DNA from: Paraspadella gotoi
Taxonomy: Eukaryota; Chaetognatha
NCBI GenBank assembly: GCA_051294375.1
Contig: CM119264.1
Span: 19,103,590 to 19,167,589, forward strand
Direction: 5' to 3'
DNA length: 64,000 nt
Positions 1-27,237 of the stretch are shown here, piece after piece. Each line of letters opens with the position of its first letter. Position 1 is the first letter of the stretch. The notes under the pieces were generated by a model. That model worked only from the letters and a program-made list of their open reading frames with translations. It was not told the origin of the DNA and made no database searches. A program made the position numbers and the translations under genes.

Positions 1-738
1 AATTTTGGCGCCAATAACTTCGCTGTAAACAACAACAACTTTGAAATGTTGATGCTTCCGTTGACGTGAATGATAACGGTGACGCGAATTCCGAGTGGTC
101 TTATCCTCAGGGATGAAATCGAAATATTTTTTTGATGCCAATAATGCTTTATTTTAACAACAACACAACTGACTGAAACTACTCTTTATATGCGCGTCTC
201 TTCGGGTGATTCGTTTGTCAAGAAAAAGCGAATGCTCATTTGTACAAACTCTATTGTTATTCCGACACATCTGAGTTTAGATACTGTAAATCATATTGTT
301 AATCATGGCAATATAATACCATATTTTCAAATCAATCTAATTTATATTGGAAAGTTCAATCCCAGCGAGTTTTTGTAAACACGACATGTTTCTGCCAAGT
401 TTTTTGACTCATGTGGACAAAGCGCCTAATGAAAGCGGTGCGCGAAGGTCTAACCAATCACAAGTCTATGTTTTTTCGAGCCAGCCAATCAAGAACAAAA
501 TCTTCTCAAAACACGTTTTAGGTCATCAGCTGATTCATTCAGACCCCCAGGCTTGCTGATTTACTCGCCTTCAGATTTTGGCTTCGACGACTGGGAATTG
601 AATTGAATTCACTATTCAACATACTTCGCTTAGTCGTAATTTGATCAAAACCAAATCTAATGAAATACATCGACATCGCTTTGATTATACATATAATATT
701 TATATATAATACGAAATAATCTGTATACGAATGAAACT
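1..738. other. Upstream region, no gene seen
   Basis: No convincing exon is visible on either strand. The short open frames here have no family resemblance and no usable splice sites. This stretch presumably holds the promoter and 5' UTR of the phosphatase gene that starts at 739; the last 70 bases are very AT-rich. Confidence 0.5.
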
Positions 739-1952
739 ATGAGTCTTGCTCAAAAATCCGAAACCGATCAATCGACCGTCGACTGCGATAATGAAAACAC
801 TACAAGCCCAAAAGGGACCCCAGGCGCCGCAGGCTTTAGAACCGAAACCGATGTCAAAGCCAAGACGCAAACATGCGATCCAGCTGCCTTGAGGAACATT
901 TGTATACACGTCAGCCCACCTGGACAAAAACGTCAGGGTATCGATATTAAGTTAATCTTATCGATGAAGTAAAATAACCAAAGTCAAAGATTAACTATTA
1001 TTTGAATTCTTTTATACATACGCGAAAAACCAGGGTTTCAGCGCGCGGCGGTCTTCATCCCCAATCTCCTGCCTCAACATCCCTTCGACGAAGTTTTGCC
1101 CGGAATTCTTCTCGGCGACCAGTTTCTGGGTCGCGAACCGCAGCGACTCGTCCGCGAGGGCGTCACTCACGTCCTCAATGCGGCGATGGGTCGGAAATTC
1201 GGCAGCGTGGATACCGATGCCTCTCTCTTCGAACCCCTGGGCGTCCGATTCATGGGCGTGCCGGCCAATGACAATCAAGGTTATGATTTTTTTATTGCCT
1301 GGGTCACAACTATAGGCATAGAAATATTTGAAATAAGACTTTAAGAACAGTTTTTCACTGTATAATTTATAATTGATTAGGATACAATTTGGCCGCCCAT
1401 TTCGACGCCTCAAACAAGTTTATTTCCGCGGCTTTGGAAGAAAACGAAAACAACAAAATTTATATTCACTGCGTTCAGGTGAAGATTAAAAAAAAATTTG
1501 TGAAATAATCATGGTTAAATCGCAAAATACAAGAATTATGATCACTGTATCAGCGATCACCGTTTTGAGCTTGTTGAGACACCCATAATCGTCAACGTCA
1601 ACGATGAAAAGTGATGAAATTCATAGTAATATTGAGAAAGCAAAGTATTTTTTAAAATTATTACAACGATTTTTATTATTTAATAAAAAAATTGTAATAA
1701 TTTAAAAAAATACTTTGCTTTCTCAAAATTAAAACAACGAAAAGAAAGGATTATCGCATCATAGTAATTATTGAATTATACCACAAACAGGGTATCTCGC
1801 GCTCAGCCACAATCCTAGCGGCGTTTTTGATGACAAACAAAGGACTATCGGCTGTCGAAGCTATGACAACCATCAGAAAAAAAGAGAAATTTTTCCCAAT
1901 GAGGTTTCTAAAACAACTGTGCGCTCTTGACGAAGAACTGAAAAAAAATTAA
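739..1952 (+). CDS. Atypical dual-specificity phosphatase, DUSP3 (VHR)-like
   Basis: Four exons join in phase: 739-937, about 1034-1279, 1381-1478 and 1791-1952, giving about 234 residues. Exon 1 is a polar leader of about 66 residues. The catalytic domain follows, with the segment VTHVLNAAMG, the general-acid loop VPANDNQ (Asp as in VHR) and the signature HCVQGISRS, which fits HC-X5-R-S with catalytic Cys and Arg present. The signature codons are split by the last intron. The C-terminal FLKQLCALDEEL matches the VHR end. The family dephosphorylates phosphotyrosine and phosphothreonine, often on MAP kinases, in cytosol or nucleus; the substrate here is unknown. No membrane segment is seen. The boundary of exon 2 (1034 or 1042) is the least certain; 1034 keeps the frame. 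Confidence 0.87.
1634..1724. repeat. Foldback (inverted repeat) in intron 3 of the phosphatase
   Basis: Two 33-base arms, 1634-1666 and 1692-1724, are reverse complements with about one mismatch around a 25-base AT-only spacer. The outer ends read gagaaagcaaagta and tactttgctttctc. It could be a small foldback or MITE-type insertion. No coding capacity. Confidence 0.8.
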
Positions 1953-2323
1953 CATTTAATAATAATTAATATTTTCGTATTAAATTTAAATAATTTGGTA
2001 ATAAATTTTAGCTTTCTTGTCTGGTGCAACAAATTTTAAACATGGTTCATATTGTTATGTGTATATAACTATGTATATAAGTTCGTGAGAGTCATTAGTG
2101 CCTCAGGTATAGGCTACCGTCTAAACTTGTCCGGATACCTTTTGTAAGCGCTTCTGTGATGAACAAATTAATTATAATAATTGAATGTGTTATCGCTGTA
2201 ACTAAAACTTTTCCTACGAAACTGGTAAAGCATTCTTAAAAACGCAAGATAAGAAAAGTATAAAAATATAGTACGAAAAAGATATCTTTACAAAAAAAGA
2301 AACGGTTTATTCTATATGAATTG
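1953..2323. other. Intergenic, 371 bases
   Basis: AT-rich spacer between two plus-strand genes. An AATAAA-type motif lies just after 1990. No exon, RNA gene or promoter motif could be supported. Confidence 0.5.
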
Positions 2324-3939
2324 ATGATGAACGAGATTGCCAACTCCCGATTTGACTCAAAAGCGGGGACGACGATGCCATTCGCTTCGGTGGCATCGTC
2401 AACAGCGCCGTCGGCTTCTTCCGCTCGGCCTTTGCTCGAAGCGGACCCCAAAGTTCGCTCCCATCAGCCGCCGTGTCTCAGAGTGACCAGAAAGTTGCTG
2501 CTGCGGCTGCTGCACTTTTCAATCTCACTCTACGTCACGCTGCTTCTACTTTTGGATCCGCGATCTATTGTTAACGATGATTTTGAAGGAACTCTCAAAC
2601 CGGTACAATAGCTTGTTTTAGTTTTTGTTTTGGTTAGGATTTTTTTCGTTGCAAGTTTATAGTCGTGTAGTGTTCAAGACTATAGTAGTTTAGTGGTGTA
2701 ACTCTCGATTATCTGCCTCAGACCGGCTACGCGTATCTTAGCTGCTCCATCTTTTGCATGCTGTTTTATTTCGTGTTGTGCAACCTGGATCCCGGAATCG
2801 CGCGCCCTTTGCCTGTCGACGAGGGAAACAAAAACTTTGGAGACGGGACTAAGTTTTATCCCGCCAAACATTATTGCCATCATTGTAGGTATCCAAATCA
2901 GGGAAATATAAACTTCTTCATTTTTACCTCACAAAGACTAACAACTCAGTCGACTGGGATACTTGGAAAAAAGTTCATAACGCTCTCTTCGAATATCAGA
3001 ATCAATCAACCAGTGAGGACGCGTCACTGCTACGATTGTGGCAAATGCGTCAAGCGATTCGATCATCACTGCATCTGGCTCGACACTTGCATCGGAGAGC
3101 GAAATCACACCCTATACCTCGTCTTTCTCATATTGGAGGTACTACTAAATGACTGGAATTACATTTTAATCGCCCACCAATTCCATTTATGCTCGTTCAA
3201 TTTAGTCCATTTTGAATCAGATCGATGTGATTCAGCCAGAATTGATAAAAGTTTGATTCACTGACTAGGAAGGTCTCGTCATTCTTTCTCTCGTTCTGGT
3301 CGTGATGTCGATGACTCGTCTTGCCAAAGAAGAGGTTGAGAATTATATCCCCATTCCATAATGAAAATTCACACAAACCAACGAGTGAAATTAAAGAAAA
3401 TTAAGATTAATAGCGTCATTCTTTTTTTTTTAATCAGACGGTGACAGACTGGATGTGGCACGTGAGTCCTTACTTCATCTCTTTGTTAATACTAGTTCCT
3501 TCAGTCGTCGTTCTCGTTTGTCTCACCGTGTATCACTTCTACCTCGCCACTCAAAACACAACCACCTGGGAACTTAGCTCCAGGTTGCATTATTTATTTG
3601 CTCTTATCGTCGGTAACTATTGTCTTCGGCTGGTGTTTCCGGCAACTCTTGTCATTTACAGTAGTAGTCATTTACAACTCAGCAGAAAATGGGAATTAAA
3701 AGCTCATTGAAAAGCTTTTTTAAAAAATTTAACCGTTCCCCAGTAATTCTAAAATAACGTCGACAATTTACCGTAGGTATCGCATCACTTATCTGCAGCA
3801 TCTACCCGAATACCTCGACCCATTTTCCTCTGGGTTTATCGGTAATTTGCGGCAGTTTTTTTGCGAAATGCCCTACAATTCGATCGATTGGGAGGAGATT
3901 TATGCGGCAAATATAAAAATACAATCACTTAAGAATTAA
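2324..3939 (+). CDS. DHHC-type protein S-palmitoyltransferase, ZDHHC12-like
   Basis: Six exons join in phase (2324-2602, 2722-2888, 3000-3138, 3269-3334, 3438-3583, 3777-3939), about 319 residues. Order: polar N-terminus, two hydrophobic segments ([34 protein letters not shown]) ending in the family DPG motif, a Cys-rich zinc domain (CHHC, then [19 protein letters not shown]), two more hydrophobic segments, and the TTxE-type motif NTTTWE. The end, HRIT-like [16 protein letters not shown], matches ZDHHC12. The family attaches palmitate to cysteines of target proteins on Golgi or ER membranes through the DHHC cysteine. The residue after DHHC is Ile, not the usual Pro. An AATAAA follows the stop at 3943-3948. 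Start choice: first in-frame ATG (2324). Confidence 0.88.
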
Positions 3940-3942
3940 ATT

Positions 3943-3948
3943 AATAAA
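3943..3948 (+). terminator. Polyadenylation signal of the palmitoyltransferase gene
   Basis: AATAAA four bases after the stop codon; it is the nearest canonical signal downstream of the coding region. The distance is very short, so a later site may be used instead. Confidence 0.35.
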
Positions 3949-4357
3949 TTGCTTTGTTTTAATATGTACATTGAATTATAGAATTGAGTGATATTAATAA
4001 AAATTGGTATTTTCTTCAATATCTACCAAGAAAGCATATGATTTATGTAAAAAATGTAAAAAATTTCCAATGGTTAATTGCTTATCTTAAAGCATTACGT
4101 GTATGAACTATTATGGTAATGGGCATTGGCATTACATATAGTGCTTAATGGGGTTTAATATGTTCTTAAGTAGGGTAAATAATATAAATATGAAATATAA
4201 AATTATAATTCCTACATTTATTCAATCATTGAATAAGACAAACGACAATTAAAAACTGCAAAAACCAATCCGAGATCGATATAAAAATTGCACGTGTCGA
4301 AAATTACTTCATAGTGGATACTGGATACTATCCAGTAGATAGTCACTTGTCGTTGCG

Positions 4358-5119
4358 TCAAAAAAAGGGCGTAGCGGGTTTGGGCGTTGATGGTTTTTCG
4401 TGCAGCGAAGATTGGATTTTGTTCCACCAAATTCTTTTTTCCGGAAGAAGGTCGAGGGAGGTGCCTTTTGTTTTAAGAAGATGCCCCAGATGCTCTTTAG
4501 GGGGAAGGCAGATGCTGCGCTGCCAATCAGGTTCTTCGGCGCGAAGGAGCTTTCGAATTCCGCCTGCGATTACCTGCGTATTGTATTTCCTCAATCAGCT
4601 TTCTAAGTAGATTTACGAAAGTCTATTTGTATTTTTCAATCATTACAAATATGTACATACGAAGCCGGATAAGACTGGGAGTGAAAGAGAAAGAAAAAAG
4701 GATAGAATTGTGACCTTAATATGTTCGAAATCAGTGATGCCGATTTTCGGAAGGGCCGATGCATCCATGAGAATCAAGTGTTTTCCAGAAACCAGGTTTT
4801 TTTCGAAGCAAGCACGGTAATACCTGTTGAAAGATATACATCATGTCAACCGTATTGAGATTCGTTTAGTTTTTTTTTTAAATCTCAAATTAAAACAAGG
4901 ATGAGTTTAATGACTTAAATCATCCCTTCAATCCAATACTCACGGGAAGCCCAACTGTTCGACCCACGCCGCCGTGTCGAGCTCTGTCCACATGAGGCAG
5001 TCGGGAATCCTGTCCAAGGCCATCTGCATTTTAGCCATTTTCGAATGGGCGATCGCCGCCTCCATAGCAGAAGAATCGGGATCCTCGTCCGAATCATAGT
5101 CAAGGTTTTGAAGAGGCAT
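4358..5119 (-). CDS. SAM-domain protein, SAMD15-like
   Basis: Three exons on the minus strand join in phase: 5119-4944, 4823-4715 and 4573-4358, about 166 residues. An in-frame stop lies just before the ATG. After an acidic start (MPLQNLDYDSDEDPDSSAM) comes a SAM domain with WVEQLGFP, FEKNLVSGKHLILMDAS and LPKIGITDFEHIK. The following segment EEPDWQRSICLPP matches the conserved post-SAM block of SAMD15 (EEP..kRSI.LP), which is why I prefer SAMD15 over other SAM proteins. SAM domains mediate protein-protein contacts; the molecular role of SAMD15 is poorly known. The gene ends 240 bases or so downstream of TRPM, same strand, without sign of co-transcription. Confidence 0.8.
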
Positions 5120-5373
5120 TTTTCATTTGTTTTTCAAATAGTTTATATAATTTGTTTTTCTTTTCACTTCTTTCTAAACATAATACTTCAAAGTGAAATT
5201 AAAAAAATTAAAGGTATTAAAAAATAAGATTCCGTGATAAGAAATATAACAAAATAGCGCGTATAAAAACCTAAAAAACAGAATAAAATATAAAAATCTT
5301 CGCAATTCAACTGACCGAGCGGACAAAATGAATAAAAAGGAAAACAAGATAATCTACGATAAAAGTCTTTCAA

Positions 5374-8300
5374 TCAACCGATATTATCGAGAAGCTTATC
5401 CATCTTTTTCTCCAAAACTCTGAGTCTTTCAGCGGGCGATTTCCTCTCGTCTTGCTCTCGAGAAACAAAATACGAATTGGACACCGTCTTTTCCCACCTG
5501 CGCAGCATCTTGACGATTACGGGTCCCGATTTCAGGTTGTTGAAGATCGCTACGAACATCTTCCTACTCACCACCTTTCGTCTCTCTTTGAGACAATTGC
5601 AATTTCTCGCTAGGGAACGAATCCCTTTGAGAACGTCGAGCAAGATCGAAAATGGTTGCGGCAAGATAGATCGAGAATAGTACTCCAGAATGAGATCGTG
5701 ACGGCTGAAAGCCCAGAGTTGCTGCGCCTTGGCTTGGATGTCGTTGATGGAATAACTGAACATGGCGATGAGAAGGTTCAACAGCAAGATGTTGGCGATG
5801 AGCATATAGACGGCTTGGAAAAAAGGGAAGATCAAGTGAGAAGTGGCTTGTTTATAGTAAAAGCTAGAATCGTTTTTAGGAACTTTGTTGGCTGCGTCGT
5901 CCAGACTCTCCACGTCCGACAATTCTGGATCTAATTCTCCAAAGAGTCCCCAATAAGGACGCTTGAAAACCTCGAAAATCACAGAAAACATATTGACGTG
6001 ATACTGATTCGGATTTCCCTTGGGCATAGCTTGAAACACCAGAACGTAAGACGCCACCCCATAGGTTCCCATAAAAACGAAAAGGATCAAAATAAAATAG
6101 AAGAGGTCAGAAAACATTTTCCAAATCATGAATAGCATAGGACCGAGTTTAGGGATGGAATAGAAAATTGGCAGAATCCTTAATAAAAACAACATGAAGA
6201 GGGTCACATAAAAAAGACGGACGATTTCGTTCAAAGAAAACGTTTGTTGACATTCCTGAGTTCCGAGTGAGAGACAAAAAAACCTGAGTGAAAACGCTAA
6301 TATAATATTTCCGATTATGAGGAGATCAAAGATATTCCACAGCGAATGTGATAAGTGTAAAATAATGCTCGTCTTTAATCCCCTTTCGGAATTTTGAAAC
6401 ATTTGATGGAGCTCTTGAATACAAAATGAGATCCAGTAAATGAATACAATGCTTTCTACGGGACCGGGTTTTAGGGTCATGTACTGACTCACCTTTTCAT
6501 GGTCGGGGTCAAAGACGAGCACCATCGAAAAGAGAAGGAGAAACAAACAATAAAAGCAGAGATGACTAAACATTTTCATAATTGGCGCTCTGTAAAATTC
6601 ATAAATCTTTTCAAAAACGTTCCACTTTCTTTTCACGCCAACGTCGACTCCGATTTTGGTCAATTCGAACCAAGAATCGTTGATATTTTCCGTCTTTAGA
6701 TCTCCGAAGTCGACGCGACGTTGAAAGTTAATGAGGAAAGGGATCAAGAACGGGACGAACAAGCATAGCAACAATGTCAACGTCGAGTGCTCCGTGGAAA
6801 TGCATCGTCGCCAAATACAGTTGAGATGTGTCTGACAAGCTGCTTGCCCCATGAAGTTGAGGCACATGCCTTCCACCGCCAGTTTGAGACAACTAACGTT
6901 TCCGAACGCGGTGACCTGTCTCACCAAAAGCATCTGCGTTCTTAGCGGATTTTCTTGGTAGCACAAGTTGAGAATTCCGATGGCGTGATTTTCAAACATG
7001 GCGAATTTGTTTCGCAAATTCTCTAGTTTTTGTTGATCGCTGGTTGCGTTTATTTTATGGAGCATGCAGTTACAAGCCAGTAAACACGCTGCAATCGAAT
7101 TTTTTCCCTTCGTCAAGAAAGTTAGAGATATTTCATCCAACTCCATTAACACGGACCAAGTGAACAAATCTGGATATGGATTTGGCGAAACAGTTAGTTC
7201 GATGTTCTCCAAATTTGAAGAATACACAATATTAGTTTTGCAACAACTCTTTTCTTTCGTTCCCTCCATTTTCTCTAGGAAATGTGATCTGTAAAACTCC
7301 CCCACCGAAATCTTCAACTCATGATCTATTTTCATCAAGGCTAAAAGAGATTCTTCAGATTCCGTCTGTTCAAGTGCGACATTATTGCCATTAGCTCTAC
7401 GTAGCAATTGCTTTATGTCTGGAAGGCCTATTCCGGGACTGTCTTCGAGCTCCTGCTCTCTTTTTTTCTTCTCGAAATAAACTTTGTACAACTGGATCAA
7501 CATGCCGTACGTTACCGGATCTTTCAAATCAAACCCCACTTGAAAAAACATGGTGATAAATTCATGTTTATTTTCCATCAGCGCTTGTGTCATGTAATTG
7601 CCAAAGTGCGGGTCCCAAGTGTGTTTCCACTTCCGACTCTGAGCCTTTGATTCTTCCACCAACAGTTTGGCAAATTTGACCCTTCCCCAGTCGAGACTGT
7701 GCTGAAAGTGCTGAACGGGATCGATGTCCCCGAAGACTTTTTTATGAGTCACTTTCTTCAAATGAGCTTCGTAGATGGCGACGTCGATGCCGGTGTGCAA
7801 ACCAGCGCCGTGTTCCGGATCAAAGACGCTGATCAACTCCCGATATTTCAAGCATTCAACGAGAATTCGGTTGTAAAGAGGTTTTTCCTTTAATTCGCAA
7901 ACGATCTGTCGAACGATGGACTGGATTTTGTCTTCGTCCAACTCATCCTGGCAGGACAATTGTGTTTCACGTTCCACCTTCTTGTGCGCTAGGGCCAAGC
8001 AATCCGCCACTCGGCCGGAGCCTTGAATGACGACGCAGGGTGTGTTCAATTCCAAACTTCGGTGAACAAATTCGATGGCGTTGAGGCCCCCCTCGATCAG
8101 GATGACGACGTGGGGCGTTGACCATCCGTCGATGCCCGTCTGGACAAGGAAACTCTCCAAATCGGCGCGGAAGAGATGTTCATAACCGTACTTGCCAATC
8201 GTTCCGTCGTCGATGAGCAGGTAATGAGTGTGGTGAGGATCCAAATTCACTCTCCCTGACTGTACCGAATTGTTCTTGAATTTTTTGCTAACGCCGTCAT

Positions 8301-9260
8301 ACTCGAACACGGACGGAAGCAATGCGTTCGAGCCTTCCCCTTCAGAATAATTGTTTGACGGGGGCATGTCGTTTGCGAAGTGATCTTCCATGGCCGTACA
8401 GTGTTGAACGTAGCCCCAGGGAGCGATGCCGAAGCAAGCAACATTCTTCAAGTCGTTCACGTCTGTGAGTTTCGCCACTTCGATGGTCTTTATGGCTTTA
8501 CCTAGTATTTTCGAGAGACCTGAAAAAATTAACATTTACAATGATAATTTATAAATTACTCTAAATTATTTTTTTTAAAAGTTGTCCTACCCGTATTCGT
8601 TCCTCCGGAAAACATCCAAACGTTGCTCTTTTGTTTGATAAGATTGATGACCCCGTCCCTGAAGGCGGCACCGAAGCTCTCGTCAAGACGAATATCCTTT
8701 TGTCCCCCGACGAAAGAAAGCATCATCTCCGGTGGCGCCAGCTTCCAATGATCGCTCAGCAGGCTCGAAACGGTTTCTAACGTCTTTTGTTTTTTTTCCT
8801 CGTCAGGCAACGCCACCCTAGCGAGCGACTTGATCTTCGGCGTTGCGACTTTCCACGGTTTTGTCTTGAAAACGACTTCTCCGACGAGACTCCGGTCCTC
8901 GAGGGAGGTGTTGCGTTGGAAGTGCCAGGCTGATAGTGAAGGAGTAAAAAATAAAGAGTCCGGGTCAGTAAAAATCCGAAAGGTTTAATATTTAATAAGC
9001 TTACCATCCTTTTTTTCAATGCTATTGTGGAATTCCTTTGGTCTTCCACAATGACAAGAATCTTTAGTTTTTTTATTTGGTACAAATTTATAACATCGCC
9101 TGGAATACAGAGCTGGGAATCTTTTATCAAGAGTGGACGTTCCATTTCCAATCGCTGTTACTTTACTTCCTTGATTAGCTATCCCATATTTATTGCATTT
9201 TTCTTTCTTGGCTACTAAACTTTTTCCTTCTTCAATGCTTATATAGTTTGGTTGGTCCAT
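5374..9260 (-). CDS. TRPM-family cation channel
   Basis: Three exons: 9260-9005, 8929-8591 and 8519-5374, about 1246 residues; phases agree. The N-terminus carries the CHCGRPKEFHN element and the TRPM homology (SLOG/LSDAT-like) region with FVGGQKDIRL, WMFSGGTNTG, GIAPWGYVQ and VILIEGG. Six hydrophobic segments lie at roughly residues 840-1130, with S4-S5 around LLRILPIFYSIPKLGPMLFM, a pore loop RPYWGLFGELDPE near residue 1055, an S6 ending LLIAMFSYSIN, and the TRP box WAFSRHDLILEYYSR. The pore GE resembles TRPM1/3/6/7. The protein stops about 100 residues after the TRP box with a short heptad-like helix (ERLRVLEKKMDKLLDNIG), so it has no NUDT9-H or alpha-kinase domain. Family members are plasma-membrane or vesicular cation channels. 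The 3146-base last exon is odd among neighbours with exons of 60-200 bases. Confidence 0.92.
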
Positions 9261-9988
9261 GGTTTGACGTCTAAAAGATGTGAACAATTTATGAAAACTT
9301 ATAATTTATATATGTTTTTCCGTCTTCGACACGTTTACGCTCAACCATGGAAACGGGAAGGATATAGATGGTCATATGTTTAATTTTGATTTTTTCTACC
9401 TTTAAACCCTGATTAATAGACAAAAGAGCATCGCCTACCGTGGCATTTCCTTAAAATTATATGCCTTATGTCTATCTGCAATTATTTTTTATTATGTTCT
9501 TAATTTTTGGGGGGGGTTATTTTTTATTTGTAATCTAGTATTTACATCATTAGTAATAAGAAATACAAAGAATTCAGCTAAACATTACTAAAATTTCTTT
9601 TATCCTAAAATGCCTTTCCTATGTAGTAAAGGGCGACAGAGCAAATACTAAAAACGATTTTAAAATGTGATGGAAAATTTGTATTTTGAACAGAAGTGGC
9701 TAAAAAATTCACTTTTCTAAAGCTATTTAGATCATTCTGCATATCGCCGAATACATTGTGCTTGGTTGTTGTTCGAGGTTGCTTTCCTTAGAACAAACAA
9801 ACGTGGTTTCCAAAATCTGTTCAATGTAAAGTTTATAAATTTTCTGTCGGGTTGGTAGTTTTGTCGAAACCGGGATTCCGGCTCTCGTCACAAAACGGAT
9901 TAAAGATGTCAATCTCATCAAATTAAATTGGACGGATTGCGATTAAATCAATATCGGATAAAGTAAAATAGTGGTTCAATTCACAGCT
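9261..9988. other. Intergenic, no gene seen
   Basis: Spacer between the TRPM start and the cyclase stop, both minus strand. The open frame at 9727-9921 (minus) has no family resemblance and no splice context. It probably holds the TRPM promoter and the cyclase 3' UTR. Confidence 0.5.
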
Positions 9989-24958
<14,970 letters not shown>

Positions 24959-26022
24959 CCTGGAGAAGGCGTCGTCAACATCAAGCATTAAGCTTAAATA
25001 TTTTGTATTAAGGTTGTTATGATGTAAAAAAATATTAGTAATTTGATTTTTTTTCATTCAGAAGTTTGTTTACTTTGTTACTATTCTAATTTTACTTATA
25101 TTTGTCCTGGCAATTTCTTAAAAAATTCACGTATTATGTAAACTAGGGATGAGATCAAAAGCATTTACGGTTACTTTATCGAAGGCCTGTATTAACGGTT
25201 TTGTCTGATCCTTAAAGGTACTCTGTGCTTTCCTCGGCGACGATCGGCGAAAGGGAAGGCCAAAACTGGGTCGGATTCTAAATTGCTACAAGCGATAGCA
25301 TTCCTAAAGAAAATCGTATACAATCTCTATTTTAAATATTGTTTTATATTAATATTGTTAATATTGTTAATATTATTATTGTTATATTAATATTATATTA
25401 ATATGTTATATTAATATAACAATAGCCGAATCATGTCCGTTTTTCAATAAAATAAATTAGTTTGTTGAAAGAAAAGCAAAATTTTTCTCCCTTAATGTTA
25501 CTTACGCTACAAAACTAAAGAATCAGAATATTGTGTACAAATCTTTATTTTAAATATTGTTATGAAATTGGTACAACCAATAAAAAAATATAATAATTTT
25601 TATTTAAATTTTAGGCGAAAGTCTACTAGAATATATTCTACGCAGTGCATTGGTTTGCCGGTGGGGTATTTGGGAAAGGATGGTGATTGGATTTTTTGTT
25701 GTTGTTTTTTGTTAACGTATTGTTCTGTCCGTTAGGTTTTCAGAAAACTCACCTTAGATAGTGGATGGTCTTTTACCCATTAAACCAGAAGAATAGTTAT
25801 TAATCTTTCTATTATTTCTTTAATTTCTATTTATAAATGTATGTTTAGTTTTTGCGAGGAATGGAAATAAATTTTACCAATTTGTGTTGCGATAAACGGA
25901 AAAGAAGCGCCAGGTCTGCCTTTCACTGACACACTTACTTTTCGACCTCCTTTTACTCCCACGACCAAATGAAAAAAAAGCTTTTAAAGAAAAACCGATG
26001 AAGTCGCGTACAAAGTCGCGCG

Positions 26023-26024
<2 letters not shown>

Positions 26025-26063
<39 letters not shown>
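26025..26063. repeat. CT microsatellite
   Basis: About 19 CT units followed by ttctctttctg. No coding content. Confidence 0.9.
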
Positions 26064-26070
<7 letters not shown>

Positions 26071-26604
26071 TCTGAATATGAAATGAAATTTAAATTTTTA
26101 ACTACCAATGCGTTCATCGAGTAACCTTTTCGTATAAAAAAGCGAATGGTTTTATGTACGAAAAAACGTATTCTAAAATCAGTGGTTGAGTTTATTTTTA
26201 TAGTTAGATTTCGTTTACAGTTTTTAAGTACTGGGGAGTAGATCAAGCTTTGGTCAGATTTTTTTATTTGGTTGACTGCATGATCCTTCAGTTCATGGAT
26301 GACTGAGATTTATAGTTTTATATATATTTATAGTTTTATATAGATTTATAGTTGATAAAGTTTGAATATTTTTTTTCACAACTTCGAAATATAAAAATGA
26401 CGGAATTTTCACTTCACTACTATAATATAACGAGAGCCCCCCTATTTTATTTATTATTGACAATTTTTTCAATTTCTTAAATTTTTGGAGCTTAAGAGAA
26501 ACTGCTGGTTTGAACAAGCAAATAAATAAGAAAGCAATTATAAAAAAAAGATAGCGAGAAAGAAAAATAGGAAGATAGAACAAAAAAAAAATAAGTAAGA
26601 AAGC

Positions 26605-26637
26605 TAGAAATAAATAAATAAATAAATAAAGAAAGAG

Positions 26638-26712
<75 letters not shown>
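26605..26712. repeat. AAAT then AAAG tetranucleotide repeat
   Basis: A few aaat units grade into about 20 aaag units. The long minus-strand open frame across it (poly-Phe/Leu/Ser) is a repeat artefact. Confidence 0.92.
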
Positions 26713-26902
26713 AGTAAAGAAAGTGAGTTCCCCACCGGTTACGACTGGTTTGAAGGAATCCACGATAAAAAGGTTATTTAATTCATTGAGATCATGTGAT
26801 CCGGTTCGAACTTCGTTCCTGGTCATAGGGCGAGGACGAAAACGACGACGAAGATGACAACGACGACGACCGTGAAAACAAAAACCTCATCGTCGACCAA
26901 AG

Positions 26903-26909
26903 TATAAAA
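26903..26909 (+). promoter_or_regulatory. Candidate TATA box
   Basis: TATAAAA followed about 25 bases later by tcaatct, an initiator-like sequence, then an AT-rich leader and a strong donor (GTAAGT) at about 27041. It points rightwards to the candidate cysteine-rich gene. Motif evidence only. Confidence 0.35.
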
Positions 26910-27237
26910 AGGGCTGGAGTCAATCTCGTTGAACATTTAAACCGAAAAATCTAAATCATTTTTTCGTGAATTTTAATTCTAATGCTGATTACACCTTTAT
27001 ACCTCGATCCAATGTAACGTTATCAAATCTGCTCATGAACGTAAGTACATATTTATTTTTACGAGACCGAAATATATAGTTTTAGATGCACTGTTAAAAA
27101 AATTAGATAGGTTACATACAAATTTCTAAAGAGCTCTGATATAAATTTGAATTTTCTTTTTGACTAAGTTAAACGCAACGCTTAAATGAAAGAATTAACA
27201 ATTATATCAAAGTTTATTTTCTCCTTTCATACTTCAG

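Larger units (their letters stand above)
24959..26902. other. Intergenic, mostly repeats
   Basis: No gene seen. AT-only tracts near 25330-25430 include the palindrome gttatattaatataac. The stretch also contains two microsatellites listed separately. The cyclase promoter should lie at its left end. Confidence 0.5.

Noticed and set aside
5656-5934. Plus-strand open frame across the TRPM pore
   Set aside because: Antisense shadow of the conserved TRPM exon; low-complexity and without homology.
26293-26826. Long minus-strand open frame with poly-Phe/Leu/Ser
   Set aside because: It is the translation of an aaag/aaat tetranucleotide repeat; no splice context or family.
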